Below, one piece after another: positions 27,164 through 34,757 of a stretch of DNA of 64,000 bases; the stretch's first letter is position 1, and every line of letters begins with the position of its first letter. The stretch is from positions 702,731 to 766,730 of the forward strand of contig NZ_VJZK01000001.1 of NCBI RefSeq assembly GCF_007109225.1, read 5' to 3'. The position numbers were made by a program, and so were the translations under genes. Origin of the DNA: Flavobacterium sp. GT3R68. GTDB taxonomy: Bacteria; Bacteroidota; Bacteroidia; Flavobacteriales; Flavobacteriaceae. Under the pieces are notes generated by a model, which saw nothing but the letters and a program-made list of their open reading frames with translations, had not been told where the DNA came from and made no database searches.

Positions 27164-28387
27164 TTATGAAATGGCATTAAGAAGATTAAAAATAAACTGG
27201 CTTGCCACCTGATGAGTAAGTTCCAATTCGTCTTTATCGGTGTATAATTCCACCACATCCAATCCTATGATGTCTTTGTCTTTCAAGACTGTTTTAATTA
27301 GATATGAGCACTCTTCCAAAGTAAATCCATTCATTACAGGGGTTGTGGTTCCCTTGAAAAATTGCGGATCCAAGACATCAAAATCAAATGTTACATAGTA
27401 TTTTTTATCTTTTGGCAATTCATCAAACCCATGTTTTTCTTTGATGAGTTGCTTTACTTCATTGCACCAATAAATGGTTTGAAACTCATTTTTTTCCTGA
27501 TTGCAATTTACAAGTCCTCTAATCCCAAATTGGTAGGCCTGTTTCAAGCCCGCTTCAAAACACTTGGTTAAGAAGTTGCCATGATGATGCGTTTTTTGGT
27601 CATGTTTTATTTTGCTATAAGGAGAGTCGTAAGTGTCGGTATGAGCATCAAAATGGATCACACATAAGTCGTCTCCAAAAACCTCTAGGGCAGACTTAAT
27701 GATAGGATAAGAAATGGAATGATCGCCTCCAATAAAAAAAGGTATTTTATCCGCTGTGTCTTCAAATATTGTTTTAGATATTTTTTCTATTTTATGGTAA
27801 CAGAACGTCGAGGACTCATTGGAATCAAAGAAAATATTTCCGTTGTCAAAAAGTCTTCCGTCTCGTTTCAATTTTTCTAAAGAAAGAAACTCATTGGCAG
27901 AACCAATAGCTTTTGAATTAAAAAAAGATTCCTTATTTAATTTTACGCTATACTTTTCGGTATAGTTACGCAGCGAATTCGGGTAATAGGAAGCCGAGGT
28001 ATTGGTTTTATTTCCCATTCCCAACGGCACTCCAATAAAAACAATAGCTTTTTCCGTGAGGGTCTGCAGTTTTTGTTTTGACAAAAACGGCAAATTAAAC
28101 AGATGAGGTGTGCACGGTGTTATGGTTGTTACGGTGTCTTCCGATTCGCTGTGCCTGAACAAAAACTTCTTTGCCAAAAGCGTATGAATTAATTGGGGCA
28201 ATTCGTCTTTTATCTCGCAAAATTTCTCTTCAATGATCTCAAACTCTTTGGGTTCTCTTAAAAATTTTATAAGCTCAATGATTTTTTCCCCGCATAAAAT
28301 TTTCTCTCCCGTCAGGGTATTGGATAATTTATCTTCGGTAGAACTGTCAAACACTATATAGGGATTAGTCTGGATTTTTGATTCCAT
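27164..28387 (-). CDS. Arginase/ureohydrolase-family enzyme with N-terminal RRE-like domain (candidate peptide arginase)
   Basis: The 407-residue protein has a complete ureohydrolase core: GGDHS (H223), HFDAHTD (D247, H249, D251), HHHG near residue 268 and TFDFDVLDP (D335, D337). These are the six Mn2+ ligands of arginase. Free arginases are about 300 residues; here about 85 N-terminal residues are added (LTGEKILCGEKIIELIKFL, then PKEFEIIEEKF) that look like a winged-helix/PqqD-type recognition element. Peptide arginases are known that turn Arg into ornithine in RiPP precursors. Both precursors in this operon contain Arg. I infer it acts on them; an amidinohydrolase for a small molecule is the alternative. 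Overlaps the M50 gene stop by one base. Confidence 0.85.
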   Translation of the reverse strand: MESKIQTNPYIVFDSSTEDKLSNTLTGEKILCGEKIIELIKFLREPKEFEIIEEKFCEIKDELPQLIHTLLAKKFLFRHSESEDTVTTITPCTPHLFNLPFLSKQKLQTLTEKAIVFIGVPLGMGNKTNTSASYYPNSLRNYTEKYSVKLNKESFFNSKAIGSANEFLSLEKLKRDGRLFDNGNIFFDSNESSTFCYHKIEKISKTIFEDTADKIPFFIGGDHSISYPIIKSALEVFGDDLCVIHFDAHTDTYDSPYSKIKHDQKTHHHGNFLTKCFEAGLKQAYQFGIRGLVNCNQEKNEFQTIYWCNEVKQLIKEKHGFDELPKDKKYYVTFDFDVLDPQFFKGTTTPVMNGFTLEECSYLIKTVLKDKDIIGLDVVELYTDKDELELTHQVASQFIFNLLNAIS

Positions 28388-29577
28388 TATTTTAAGAATT
28401 TAATTGTTGTTAAATAACCTTTCTTGGTAAACTTGAACACGATTCGCCCAATGACCCACATAAATAACGCGTAGAGTAACCAATTTTTTATGGTGCACCA
28501 TGAAAGAGACTCTTCGGAGCTGAAATCGATCTTCATAATGTTGCTCAAGACATTGAGCACCATCTTGCCAATAAAAAAGAGCAGGAAGATATTGGTCAGG
28601 CCCTTAAAAAAGGTATAAATAATAAGGGAGAGGTTTTTAAAACTAAACGAACTCTGCTCGTTACTGTCGGTTAAAAAAGGAAAAGGAATTATTTTTTTGA
28701 TTAAGGAAGAAACTAGTGTTTTTGATCTTTTCCCTAAGTTCGGCGCATTAAACAAATCACTATAGCACCAATAGCCATCAAATTTGAAAAACGGAAATAA
28801 ATTCACTAAAATGGTGATTGCGTTGGCAATAAAAATATAATACAGAAAATTAATAAAGAAGGTATCTCCTGAATTATCCTTGAAGTACTGATAAGTAAAA
28901 TACAGCAGTATACCTAATATGGACTGAACATAGATACCCGACAAATTGACAATCATTCTTTTGCTTTTGCTCAATGGCCATATCCCGGTAATATCCGCGA
29001 AGAAAACAGGGAAAACAGAATAAAATCCAAATCCTATCGACTTGGCTTTTACCCCAAAATTGAGGGCTGAGGACGCATGAGATAATTCATGGAGCATGAC
29101 TATGACAAACAAGGACACATAGACACAGGTGTTTAAAAGCAGCATTTCTTCGCATCCTGTTATAGCAATGGTGGGCAGAGGAAGGGAAAATAACCAGTAC
29201 AGATTTAAAATCAAAAACGTAAAAAACGGAATCCAAAAAATGGATGGTTTAAAAATAGCCTTAAATGGATTGATGACTTTTTCATATTGGCCAAATGATA
29301 AAAGCTCTTTTTTTAGCCAAAAAGTACTGGAATTTTGTAGTTTATGTTGTTTTTCAAACAGAGGGTTAATCTGATTTTGAAGAATGCTTTCAATATCATT
29401 TTCAGAAGCCGAAACCCCGAATTTTTTTTCAACATCTACTGCAATTTGGTTAAAAGGCAACCCGCTTTTGATTTCGTTTAGAATAAAATAAGTAATTTCA
29501 TTAATTGTATAATATATACCGTTGATAATCAGCATATATTTTCCTTCCAATTCTTGTATTTCAAAACTATTTTGCAT
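28387..29577 (-). CDS. Membrane M50-family metalloprotease with PqqD-like N-terminal domain
   Basis: A 396-residue protein. Residues 1-75 form a PqqD-like fold candidate (YMLIINGIYYTINEITYFIL, then an amphipathic helix). The membrane part has the zinc motif HELSH (H163-H167) in a hydrophobic helix, and FKFDGYW (D267) as third ligand, as in site-2-protease relatives. Such PqqD-M50 fusions are found in RiPP loci and probably bind and cut leader peptides at the membrane. It is the first gene after the hairpin that follows the precursor genes. Confidence 0.85.
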   Translation of the reverse strand: MQNSFEIQELEGKYMLIINGIYYTINEITYFILNEIKSGLPFNQIAVDVEKKFGVSASENDIESILQNQINPLFEKQHKLQNSSTFWLKKELLSFGQYEKVINPFKAIFKPSIFWIPFFTFLILNLYWLFSLPLPTIAITGCEEMLLLNTCVYVSLFVIVMLHELSHASSALNFGVKAKSIGFGFYSVFPVFFADITGIWPLSKSKRMIVNLSGIYVQSILGILLYFTYQYFKDNSGDTFFINFLYYIFIANAITILVNLFPFFKFDGYWCYSDLFNAPNLGKRSKTLVSSLIKKIIPFPFLTDSNEQSSFSFKNLSLIIYTFFKGLTNIFLLFFIGKMVLNVLSNIMKIDFSSEESLSWCTIKNWLLYALFMWVIGRIVFKFTKKGYLTTIKFLK

Positions 29578-29798
29578 TCCCTTTTTTTTGATTCTTAAAA
29601 TTTAATTTTTATATAAAAATGGTTGCTAAACTAGCGAACCAAATGAAAATCCTGAGTTAATTATATTTCACACCAGTGATGTTGTGAATCCCATTTACAA
29701 TAGAAAATGTTCTCTACAGTAATGAGTATTTTTTAATCTACAGCTGAATCCAATACATCTTGAATCAACGTCATTTACTAATGGCAATCTTTTTATTT

Positions 29799-29828
29799 AA
29801 AAGGAACTCATTTGCATGAGTTCCTTTT
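29799..29828 (-). terminator. Strong hairpin between precursor genes and maturation genes
   Basis: A perfect 13-bp stem (AAAAGGAACTCAT with ATGAGTTCCTTTT) around a 4-base loop. It lies 29 bases after the second precursor stop and about 220 bases before the protease gene. The U-run is short on the minus strand (four T, inside the stem), so it may be a partial terminator or an mRNA 3' stabiliser, giving more precursor than enzyme. The 220 bases after it hold no clear promoter. Confidence 0.7.
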
Positions 29829-29856
29829 TCCTACTTCTTAAATACCTACGAATTTA

Positions 29857-29997
29857 TTATACTGCTTTGATCTCTACTTCTACTCTAGCTCCGTCGCCAC
29901 ATCTTTCAGCGTCTAAAGCAAAAACAGAAGTTTCAAATCTTTCTTCTAATTCTACTATTGAGATCGAAGACAATACGGTTTGTTTATTTGTATTCAT
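29857..29997 (-). CDS. RiPP precursor peptide B (46 residues)
   Basis: The peptide starts MNTNKQTVLSSISIVELEER and continues through FETSVFALDAERCGD to the C-terminus GARVEVEIKAV. A 28-residue block (VLSS... to ...ERCGD) is identical to the upstream precursor A, while the last 11 residues differ and alternate hydrophobic and polar residues. This leader-plus-variable-core pattern is that of ribosomal natural-product precursors. The core contains Arg, Glu and Lys; a single Cys sits in ERCGD. It starts 35 bases after precursor A and is followed by a hairpin. No family name is recognised. Confidence 0.85.
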   Translation of the reverse strand: MNTNKQTVLSSISIVELEERFETSVFALDAERCGDGARVEVEIKAV

Positions 29998-30032
29998 AAT
30001 TTTAAATTTGTTAAGGTTTTTAATTAAATTGA

Positions 30033-30167
30033 TTATACAGCGCTAACTGTAACTCTTACATCAGCATTGTCACCACATCTTTCTGCGTCTAAAGCAAATA
30101 CTGAAGTTTCAAATCTTTCTTCCAATTCTACTATTGAGATTGAAGATAAAACATTGTTTGTTTCCAT
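30033..30167 (-). CDS. RiPP precursor peptide A (44 residues)
   Basis: The peptide starts METNNVLSSISIVELEER, shares the 28-residue identical block with precursor B, and ends NADVRVTVSAV. The two cores share only the pattern and the final AV. It lies 41 bases after the acyl carrier protein gene with no terminator or promoter between them, so peptide and acyl chain genes are cotranscribed. The conserved Arg in ERCGD and the Arg in the core are candidate sites for the arginase-like enzyme. Too short for usual gene-calling limits, but duplication and conservation of the reading frame support it. Confidence 0.85.
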   Translation of the reverse strand: METNNVLSSISIVELEERFETSVFALDAERCGDNADVRVTVSAV

Positions 30168-30208
30168 GTTTAATTTTGTTTTTAAATGATTAGATAATAT
30201 AGATAGTT

Positions 30209-30499
30209 TTAAGAAGTAGTTATTTTATCCGCATTAACGAATTTCAGTGTCAATTCTGCTAATGAGGTTACGTTTACAAAGGATTCCTCATTGAATTCTG
30301 TTGGAGGAATATCATATTTTTCAGACAGAACGGTAGCTATTTCCAAGATAACAAGGGAATCTTCAATAATTCCAGGTTCGGTCTCAGTCCCAAAAAAATT
30401 TTGATCATCGTCAATGTCTTCTGGTGATACATTTAATCGAAGTATATCTATTATTACTTCCTTAATTTCTGTTTTAATTACTGACAACTGTTGGTCCAT
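30209..30499 (-). CDS. Acyl carrier protein
   Basis: A 96-residue acyl carrier protein with the phosphopantetheine Ser in GIIEDSLVILEIA (S48) and the four-helix pattern of type II carriers. It would be loaded by the PPTase at 34155-34757 and carry the growing chain for the ketosynthase pair. It is dedicated to this operon: the housekeeping ACP is not in the window. It directly precedes the precursor genes. Confidence 0.92.
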   Translation of the reverse strand: MDQQLSVIKTEIKEVIIDILRLNVSPEDIDDDQNFFGTETEPGIIEDSLVILEIATVLSEKYDIPPTEFNEESFVNVTSLAELTLKFVNADKITTS

Positions 30500-30522
30500 A
30501 GGATGTTTGTTTTTAAGTTTGT

Positions 30523-31743
30523 TTAATTCATGTTTTTGATAAGAATGCTTGACATATTTCCGCCAAAGGCAAAGGAATTTGATAAAGCATAAGTGATTTT
30601 ATGTCCGGTGGCTTCAGAAGGAATTTTTATTTTACTGTTATTAATCTTTAGAAGCTCATGCGGTTCGACATTTATATTGGGCAAAATAAAATTGTATTTC
30701 ATTCCGAGGATCGTTGACACTAATTCCGCGCTGCCTGCTGCGCCTAAACAATGGCCAATCATACTTTTTGTAGAACTTACATACAGCTCATTGTCTTCTT
30801 TAGCCTCATCAAGTAACAGTTCAATCCCCTTTAGTTCGGTGGAGTCATTAACATTTGTAGCTGTACCATGTGCGTTGATATAATTGATGTCGTCTACAGT
30901 AAGATTTGCCTTATTTAAGGTTTGTTTCATACAATCATAAATGGAAGAGCCATCTTCTTTGACTGCCGTGGGATGGTATGCTTCGTTTAAAAAGTGATAC
31001 GAAACTACTTCAGCATAGATTGACTTTCCATTGCTTTTTGCGCTTTCGTATTCTTCTAAGATTAAAAATGCTGAGGCATCTCCAAGCATTAATCCGTCTC
31101 GGGTGCTTGAAAAAGGTTTGCAGTCACTTTTTGATAAGGCTTGCAGGCAATTAAAACCACTAAAGGCCAGCTCAGAAAATATATCTACGCCTCCGGCAAT
31201 GGCTATTTTGACTTTACCGGACCGAATCATATCTAAACCCCTGCCGACCGCATTAGTACTTGCGGAACAAGCTGTAGAAATAGTACAGGTTGGTCCGGAA
31301 ATCTTGTAATGTTTGGCAATACTTCCGGTGATTGTTTGTGCAGAATTGGAAGCTAAATCCAAGGCTTCCTCAGAAAGCTTTTCATCAGTAATATATTCCT
31401 TAAAAAAATCCGCAAATGTGTGGCTTGCTCCAATGGAAGTGCCAATGATAAGGGCTGCTTCTTTTAAATCACCAGGAGTTAATTTTGCATCGTTTATGGC
31501 CTGGTCAATACTAAATATACCACAATTGATTTGCTTCGTTTTGTCCAGTTTTGTAATAGAATTCAATTTTTCCTGATCGATTATACACGCACTTTGATTT
31601 CTGTAAATAGGATGAGCGGTATTTATTCTTTCAATATTTTTTTTTCCGGATTTCCCAACAAGTAACGAATCTAAATGTTCCTGGATATTATTCCCAATGG
31701 AGCTTAAGATTCCTATTCCTGTGACTACTATTCTTTTTTGCAT
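30523..31743 (-). CDS. Beta-ketoacyl synthase, catalytically intact (KS-alpha, FabF-like)
   Basis: The 406-residue ketosynthase has the full triad: Cys in STACSAS (C159), His in NAHGTATN (H292) and His in MIGHCLGAAG (H331). It catalyses decarboxylative condensation of malonyl-ACP with an acyl chain. Together with the inactive partner at 32537-33760 it would form a KS/chain-length-factor heterodimer, as in aryl polyene, flexirubin and type II polyketide systems. 53 bases separate it from the reductase gene. Confidence 0.94.
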   Translation of the reverse strand: MQKRIVVTGIGILSSIGNNIQEHLDSLLVGKSGKKNIERINTAHPIYRNQSACIIDQEKLNSITKLDKTKQINCGIFSIDQAINDAKLTPGDLKEAALIIGTSIGASHTFADFFKEYITDEKLSEEALDLASNSAQTITGSIAKHYKISGPTCTISTACSASTNAVGRGLDMIRSGKVKIAIAGGVDIFSELAFSGFNCLQALSKSDCKPFSSTRDGLMLGDASAFLILEEYESAKSNGKSIYAEVVSYHFLNEAYHPTAVKEDGSSIYDCMKQTLNKANLTVDDINYINAHGTATNVNDSTELKGIELLLDEAKEDNELYVSSTKSMIGHCLGAAGSAELVSTILGMKYNFILPNINVEPHELLKINNSKIKIPSEATGHKITYALSNSFAFGGNMSSILIKNMN

Positions 31744-31796
31744 TTCGAAATTATTTGATTCACTACTTACATTACTACACTGCCCTTGCTTTTCTG

Positions 31797-32549
31797 CTAT
31801 CCTGAGATTCCTCCGTCAATAATAATTTCCTGTCCTGTTAGGTAAGCAGGAGACGTAGAACCCAGATAATGAACCAGATTAGCGATTTCTTCAGCGGTAG
31901 CCATTCTTTTTAAAATGCTGTTTTCTATACGTAGTTTATAATACTTTTCCGTAAGGTCCTTAATACTGTCAGTCTCCACAAATGCAGGAGCAACTGAATT
32001 TATAGTGATGCCCATTGGCCCAATCTCTTTCAGGATAGATTTTGATAGGGAGGCTACTGCTGCTTTTGAAGCGGCATAAGATGAATGTCCCGGATTTCCT
32101 TTTGGACCGGATAATGAGGTAATATTTACTACTCTGCCTCCTTTGTTTTTAATAAATATCGGTAGTGTTTCTCTATAAGCATTTACCACAGATTTCAGGT
32201 TTAAATCGATCATATCCCAAAAATGGTCATTTGAACAAAATAAAAATGGCACCGTTTTCCCGTGTCCGCCGGCATTATTTACCAGGGTTTGAATAGAACT
32301 AAAATCAGTCCTATTTTCTTTAAAAATCTGTTTTACAGCTTCCGGGTTCGTCATGTCACACATGAATCCCTTCGGTTTAGGACAACTGTAATTGGTTTCA
32401 ATAAATTCAACTAACTCATCCGCTGCCGCTTCATTAGATTTATACGTAAAATAGACTTGATATCCATCCTCTGCAAATTTCAAACATATTGCTTTACCAA
32501 TTCCTCGGGCTCCGCCAGAGACAAAAACTGCTTTTGTTACTTCTTCCAT
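31797..32549 (-). CDS. 3-oxoacyl-ACP reductase (FabG-like SDR)
   Basis: The 250-residue short-chain dehydrogenase has the NADP-binding SGGARGIG motif (residues 11-18), NNAGG and the catalytic YAASK (Y158, K162). In this setting it would reduce the 3-keto group after each condensation. Its start overlaps the KS2 stop by 13 bases. Confidence 0.92.
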   Translation of the reverse strand: MEEVTKAVFVSGGARGIGKAICLKFAEDGYQVYFTYKSNEAAADELVEFIETNYSCPKPKGFMCDMTNPEAVKQIFKENRTDFSSIQTLVNNAGGHGKTVPFLFCSNDHFWDMIDLNLKSVVNAYRETLPIFIKNKGGRVVNITSLSGPKGNPGHSSYAASKAAVASLSKSILKEIGPMGITINSVAPAFVETDSIKDLTEKYYKLRIENSILKRMATAEEIANLVHYLGSTSPAYLTGQEIIIDGGISG

Positions 32550-33760
32550 TCTGATTCGTATTTTTTTAATAATAATAAAGTGTTATTTCCTCCTGTCGAA
32601 AAGGTATTAGTTAAAACCATTTGGGATAATTCTAATTCGTCAAAATCCATGGTTACGTTTTCTGGTGGCGTATTCAAAAAGGTTGCGTCTTTAAATACAC
32701 TCGGAAACTTATTGTTTTGCAATCCTAAAATTGCGGAGGCTATAGTAGCATTGTTGGATCCTGAAAGTCCTTCGCCAAGCAAAATTTTTGAATTAGCATA
32801 CAAATAATTATAAGAGGTATTGCCCAATGCTTCCCATTCATAAGAATGCACATGCCATGGTAAACATGCCGATCCGTAAAATAAAATGGGATCTGTAGTT
32901 GCCAGGTTATTCTGCTGCAGGAAACGTTCTACCTGAAAGGTCAAGTCCTCACTGGATCTCGTAAAAATCACTTTGTCTGATTTTGAATCCATAAATTGTT
33001 TATGGTCCACAATTTCAGCATATATCTTAGCATTCCTTACCAGTGCAGATTCCAAAGATTCAATTATTACATAAGAAGCGGATTCCCCAAAAATGTAATT
33101 GTCTCTAGCGGTAGTATTGTTAATCTGATCAATGGCCTCATCTCCGTCAGGCTCCAATAACCGATTCATTTCTTTAGCGACTAGCAGGGAAGTTTCGCTT
33201 AGTTCATCAACACCTCCGCAGATAATAATCTCTGCATGGTCGTTTTGAATTAAATCTATACCATACGTTATACTATCTTCTCCGTAAATTAAAGAACCGG
33301 GCCCTTTTATTTTTAAGACTCTTGATACATCTCCAAGAATACTATTGGAGGTTGCTTTAGAGAAAACAAACGGACTCAGTTTATCGGGTCCTTTGGTGTA
33401 TAATTTGCCTAAAAACTCCTGAATAGCTTTACTCGCTCCTAAAGTAGTGGTGATGATTAGCCCGGCAGTCTCCAGTAAGTCTGCTCTCTCGGCTAAGTCG
33501 GCGTCTTTCAATGCATTAAGACAGGCTAATATTCCCAGACTGGAATATCTGTTAGGAAAAGGAGGCTTTAGAGATGGCAGCTCTTTTAAAATATCGAAGG
33601 CAGGAACTTCGCCAAAATATTGCTTTCCTATACCTTCCTTTTGCCAATTCTCTTTTTGAGTATAGGCTACTTTTGAGGTATATGAATTTTCAAATTCTTC
33701 ATTTGAAAGCCCATGGGAAGATAGACAGCTCCAACCGGTTATAACTATTCTTTTTTTCAT
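32537..33760 (-). CDS. Ketosynthase-like chain-length factor (KS-beta, inactive)
   Basis: The 407-residue protein has the thiolase-fold layout of FabF but has lost all three catalytic residues. The TACSAS loop is replaced by GSLIYGEDSITYG (around 155-167) with no Cys; the first His motif reads YGSACLPWHVHS; the second reads ILLGEGLSGS with Glu for His. The frame is intact over the full length, so this is a chain-length-factor type partner and not a decayed enzyme. Confidence 0.88.
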   Translation of the reverse strand: MKKRIVITGWSCLSSHGLSNEEFENSYTSKVAYTQKENWQKEGIGKQYFGEVPAFDILKELPSLKPPFPNRYSSLGILACLNALKDADLAERADLLETAGLIITTTLGASKAIQEFLGKLYTKGPDKLSPFVFSKATSNSILGDVSRVLKIKGPGSLIYGEDSITYGIDLIQNDHAEIIICGGVDELSETSLLVAKEMNRLLEPDGDEAIDQINNTTARDNYIFGESASYVIIESLESALVRNAKIYAEIVDHKQFMDSKSDKVIFTRSSEDLTFQVERFLQQNNLATTDPILFYGSACLPWHVHSYEWEALGNTSYNYLYANSKILLGEGLSGSNNATIASAILGLQNNKFPSVFKDATFLNTPPENVTMDFDELELSQMVLTNTFSTGGNNTLLLLKKYESEWKK

Positions 33761-33766
33761 TTCAGA

Positions 33767-34204
33767 TTAGGATAAAACTAATTCACTCTTACAGACTACT
33801 TTGTCATTTAACATTATATAACAGTCAAAGCTGAAAAAATTCATCATTCGGTGTTTATAATTGACAGTGATGGTCATTTCTTCATTGGGTTTTACTTCTT
33901 TTAGAAAAGAGGCTTCTTTCACTTTTACGGCTCTGCCTTGTATAACCTGAAATTCTTTTGAATGTTCAGCGCTTAATCGTAGATATAATCCACAGGTCTG
34001 AAACATGGTTTCAATTAAAATTATTCCCGGAGTTATTGGGTTATCCGTAAAATGTCCCTGAAAAAAGAAAGAAGAAGGATCAAATGAAGTTTTAGCTTCT
34101 AAAAACAAGCCATATTCAAATTTTGTGATTTTATCCACTAATGACATTGGTTTGTCATGAGGTAATATATCTTCCGGCTTCGGAAATGTTTTTGTCTCTA
34201 ACAT
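33767..34204 (-). CDS. FabZ-like 3-hydroxyacyl-ACP dehydratase
   Basis: A 145-residue hot-dog-fold protein with the FabZ active-site helix: FFFQGHFTDNPITPGIILIE, with catalytic His51 and Glu65. With an intact reductase but no enoyl reductase in the operon, dehydration would leave a double bond in each cycle, so a polyene chain is the expected product. It overlaps the PPTase gene by 50 bases. Confidence 0.9.
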   Translation of the reverse strand: MLETKTFPKPEDILPHDKPMSLVDKITKFEYGLFLEAKTSFDPSSFFFQGHFTDNPITPGIILIETMFQTCGLYLRLSAEHSKEFQVIQGRAVKVKEASFLKEVKPNEEMTITVNYKHRMMNFFSFDCYIMLNDKVVCKSELVLS

Positions 34205-34757
34205 AATTTTTTAATGTATTAAATGAAATATTTTTATAATTAACTGTATCAATTGGATCATCCGAACTCAGGAAAGCAACATAATTTGCGTCTAAAAACA
34301 ATTCTTTATAAATAATCCCTTTAAAAATATTTATATCTGAAATTTTTTTCTTTGCTACACTTTCTAGCTTTAATCCTTTTAATTTTAAACTGCTTTCAAA
34401 TTTCACCCATTCCTCCAGGCTTGCTACACTTATGTAATCTGAATAAATGTTGTTTAAAAATACAAAACACGCACTGTCGATTTTTCTTTTAAATTCAATA
34501 TCAATCCCTATTTCCTTACTATAAATAGCGCATACTGTAATATTTTTTGAGTTTGAAATACTTATTTTGTAATTAGAGTCACTTAAATGGGGCTTGCCGT
34601 CATTATCTTTATTTAGGGTAATCCCTTTGTTATGGATATTAAAAAAATACTCTACCATTAAAGCGGACATTCTCTTCTTTGAAATTAACTCTTGGGTTTC
34701 TTCATGTACCGCATACAAAACCCAAACGGAATCATTTGGTGAAAACAAACTGCTCAT
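34155..34757 (-). CDS. 4'-phosphopantetheinyl transferase (Sfp-like)
   Basis: The protein of about 200 residues (ATG at 34757; a TTG lies at 34772) carries the PPTase motifs IGIDIEFKRK (Mg2+-binding acidic residues) and EEWVKFESSLKLKG (the WxxKE-like motif, with ES for EA). It transfers phosphopantetheine from CoA to the ACP of this operon. Its gene overlaps both the upstream ligase and the downstream dehydratase, showing tight coupling. Confidence 0.88.
   Translation of the reverse strand: MSSLFSPNDSVWVLYAVHEETQELISKKRMSALMVEYFFNIHNKGITLNKDNDGKPHLSDSNYKISISNSKNITVCAIYSKEIGIDIEFKRKIDSACFVFLNNIYSDYISVASLEEWVKFESSLKLKGLKLESVAKKKISDINIFKGIIYKELFLDANYVAFLSSDDPIDTVNYKNISFNTLKNYVRDKNISEAGRYITS

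Noticed and set aside
29578..29798. A third, degenerate precursor gene
   Set aside because: No trace of the conserved ERCGD-coding sequence is found outside the two copies.
32537..33760. Second ketosynthase as a decayed enzyme
   Set aside because: All triad residues are replaced but the frame and fold motifs are intact and it is paired with an active KS, which is the pattern of a chain-length factor.
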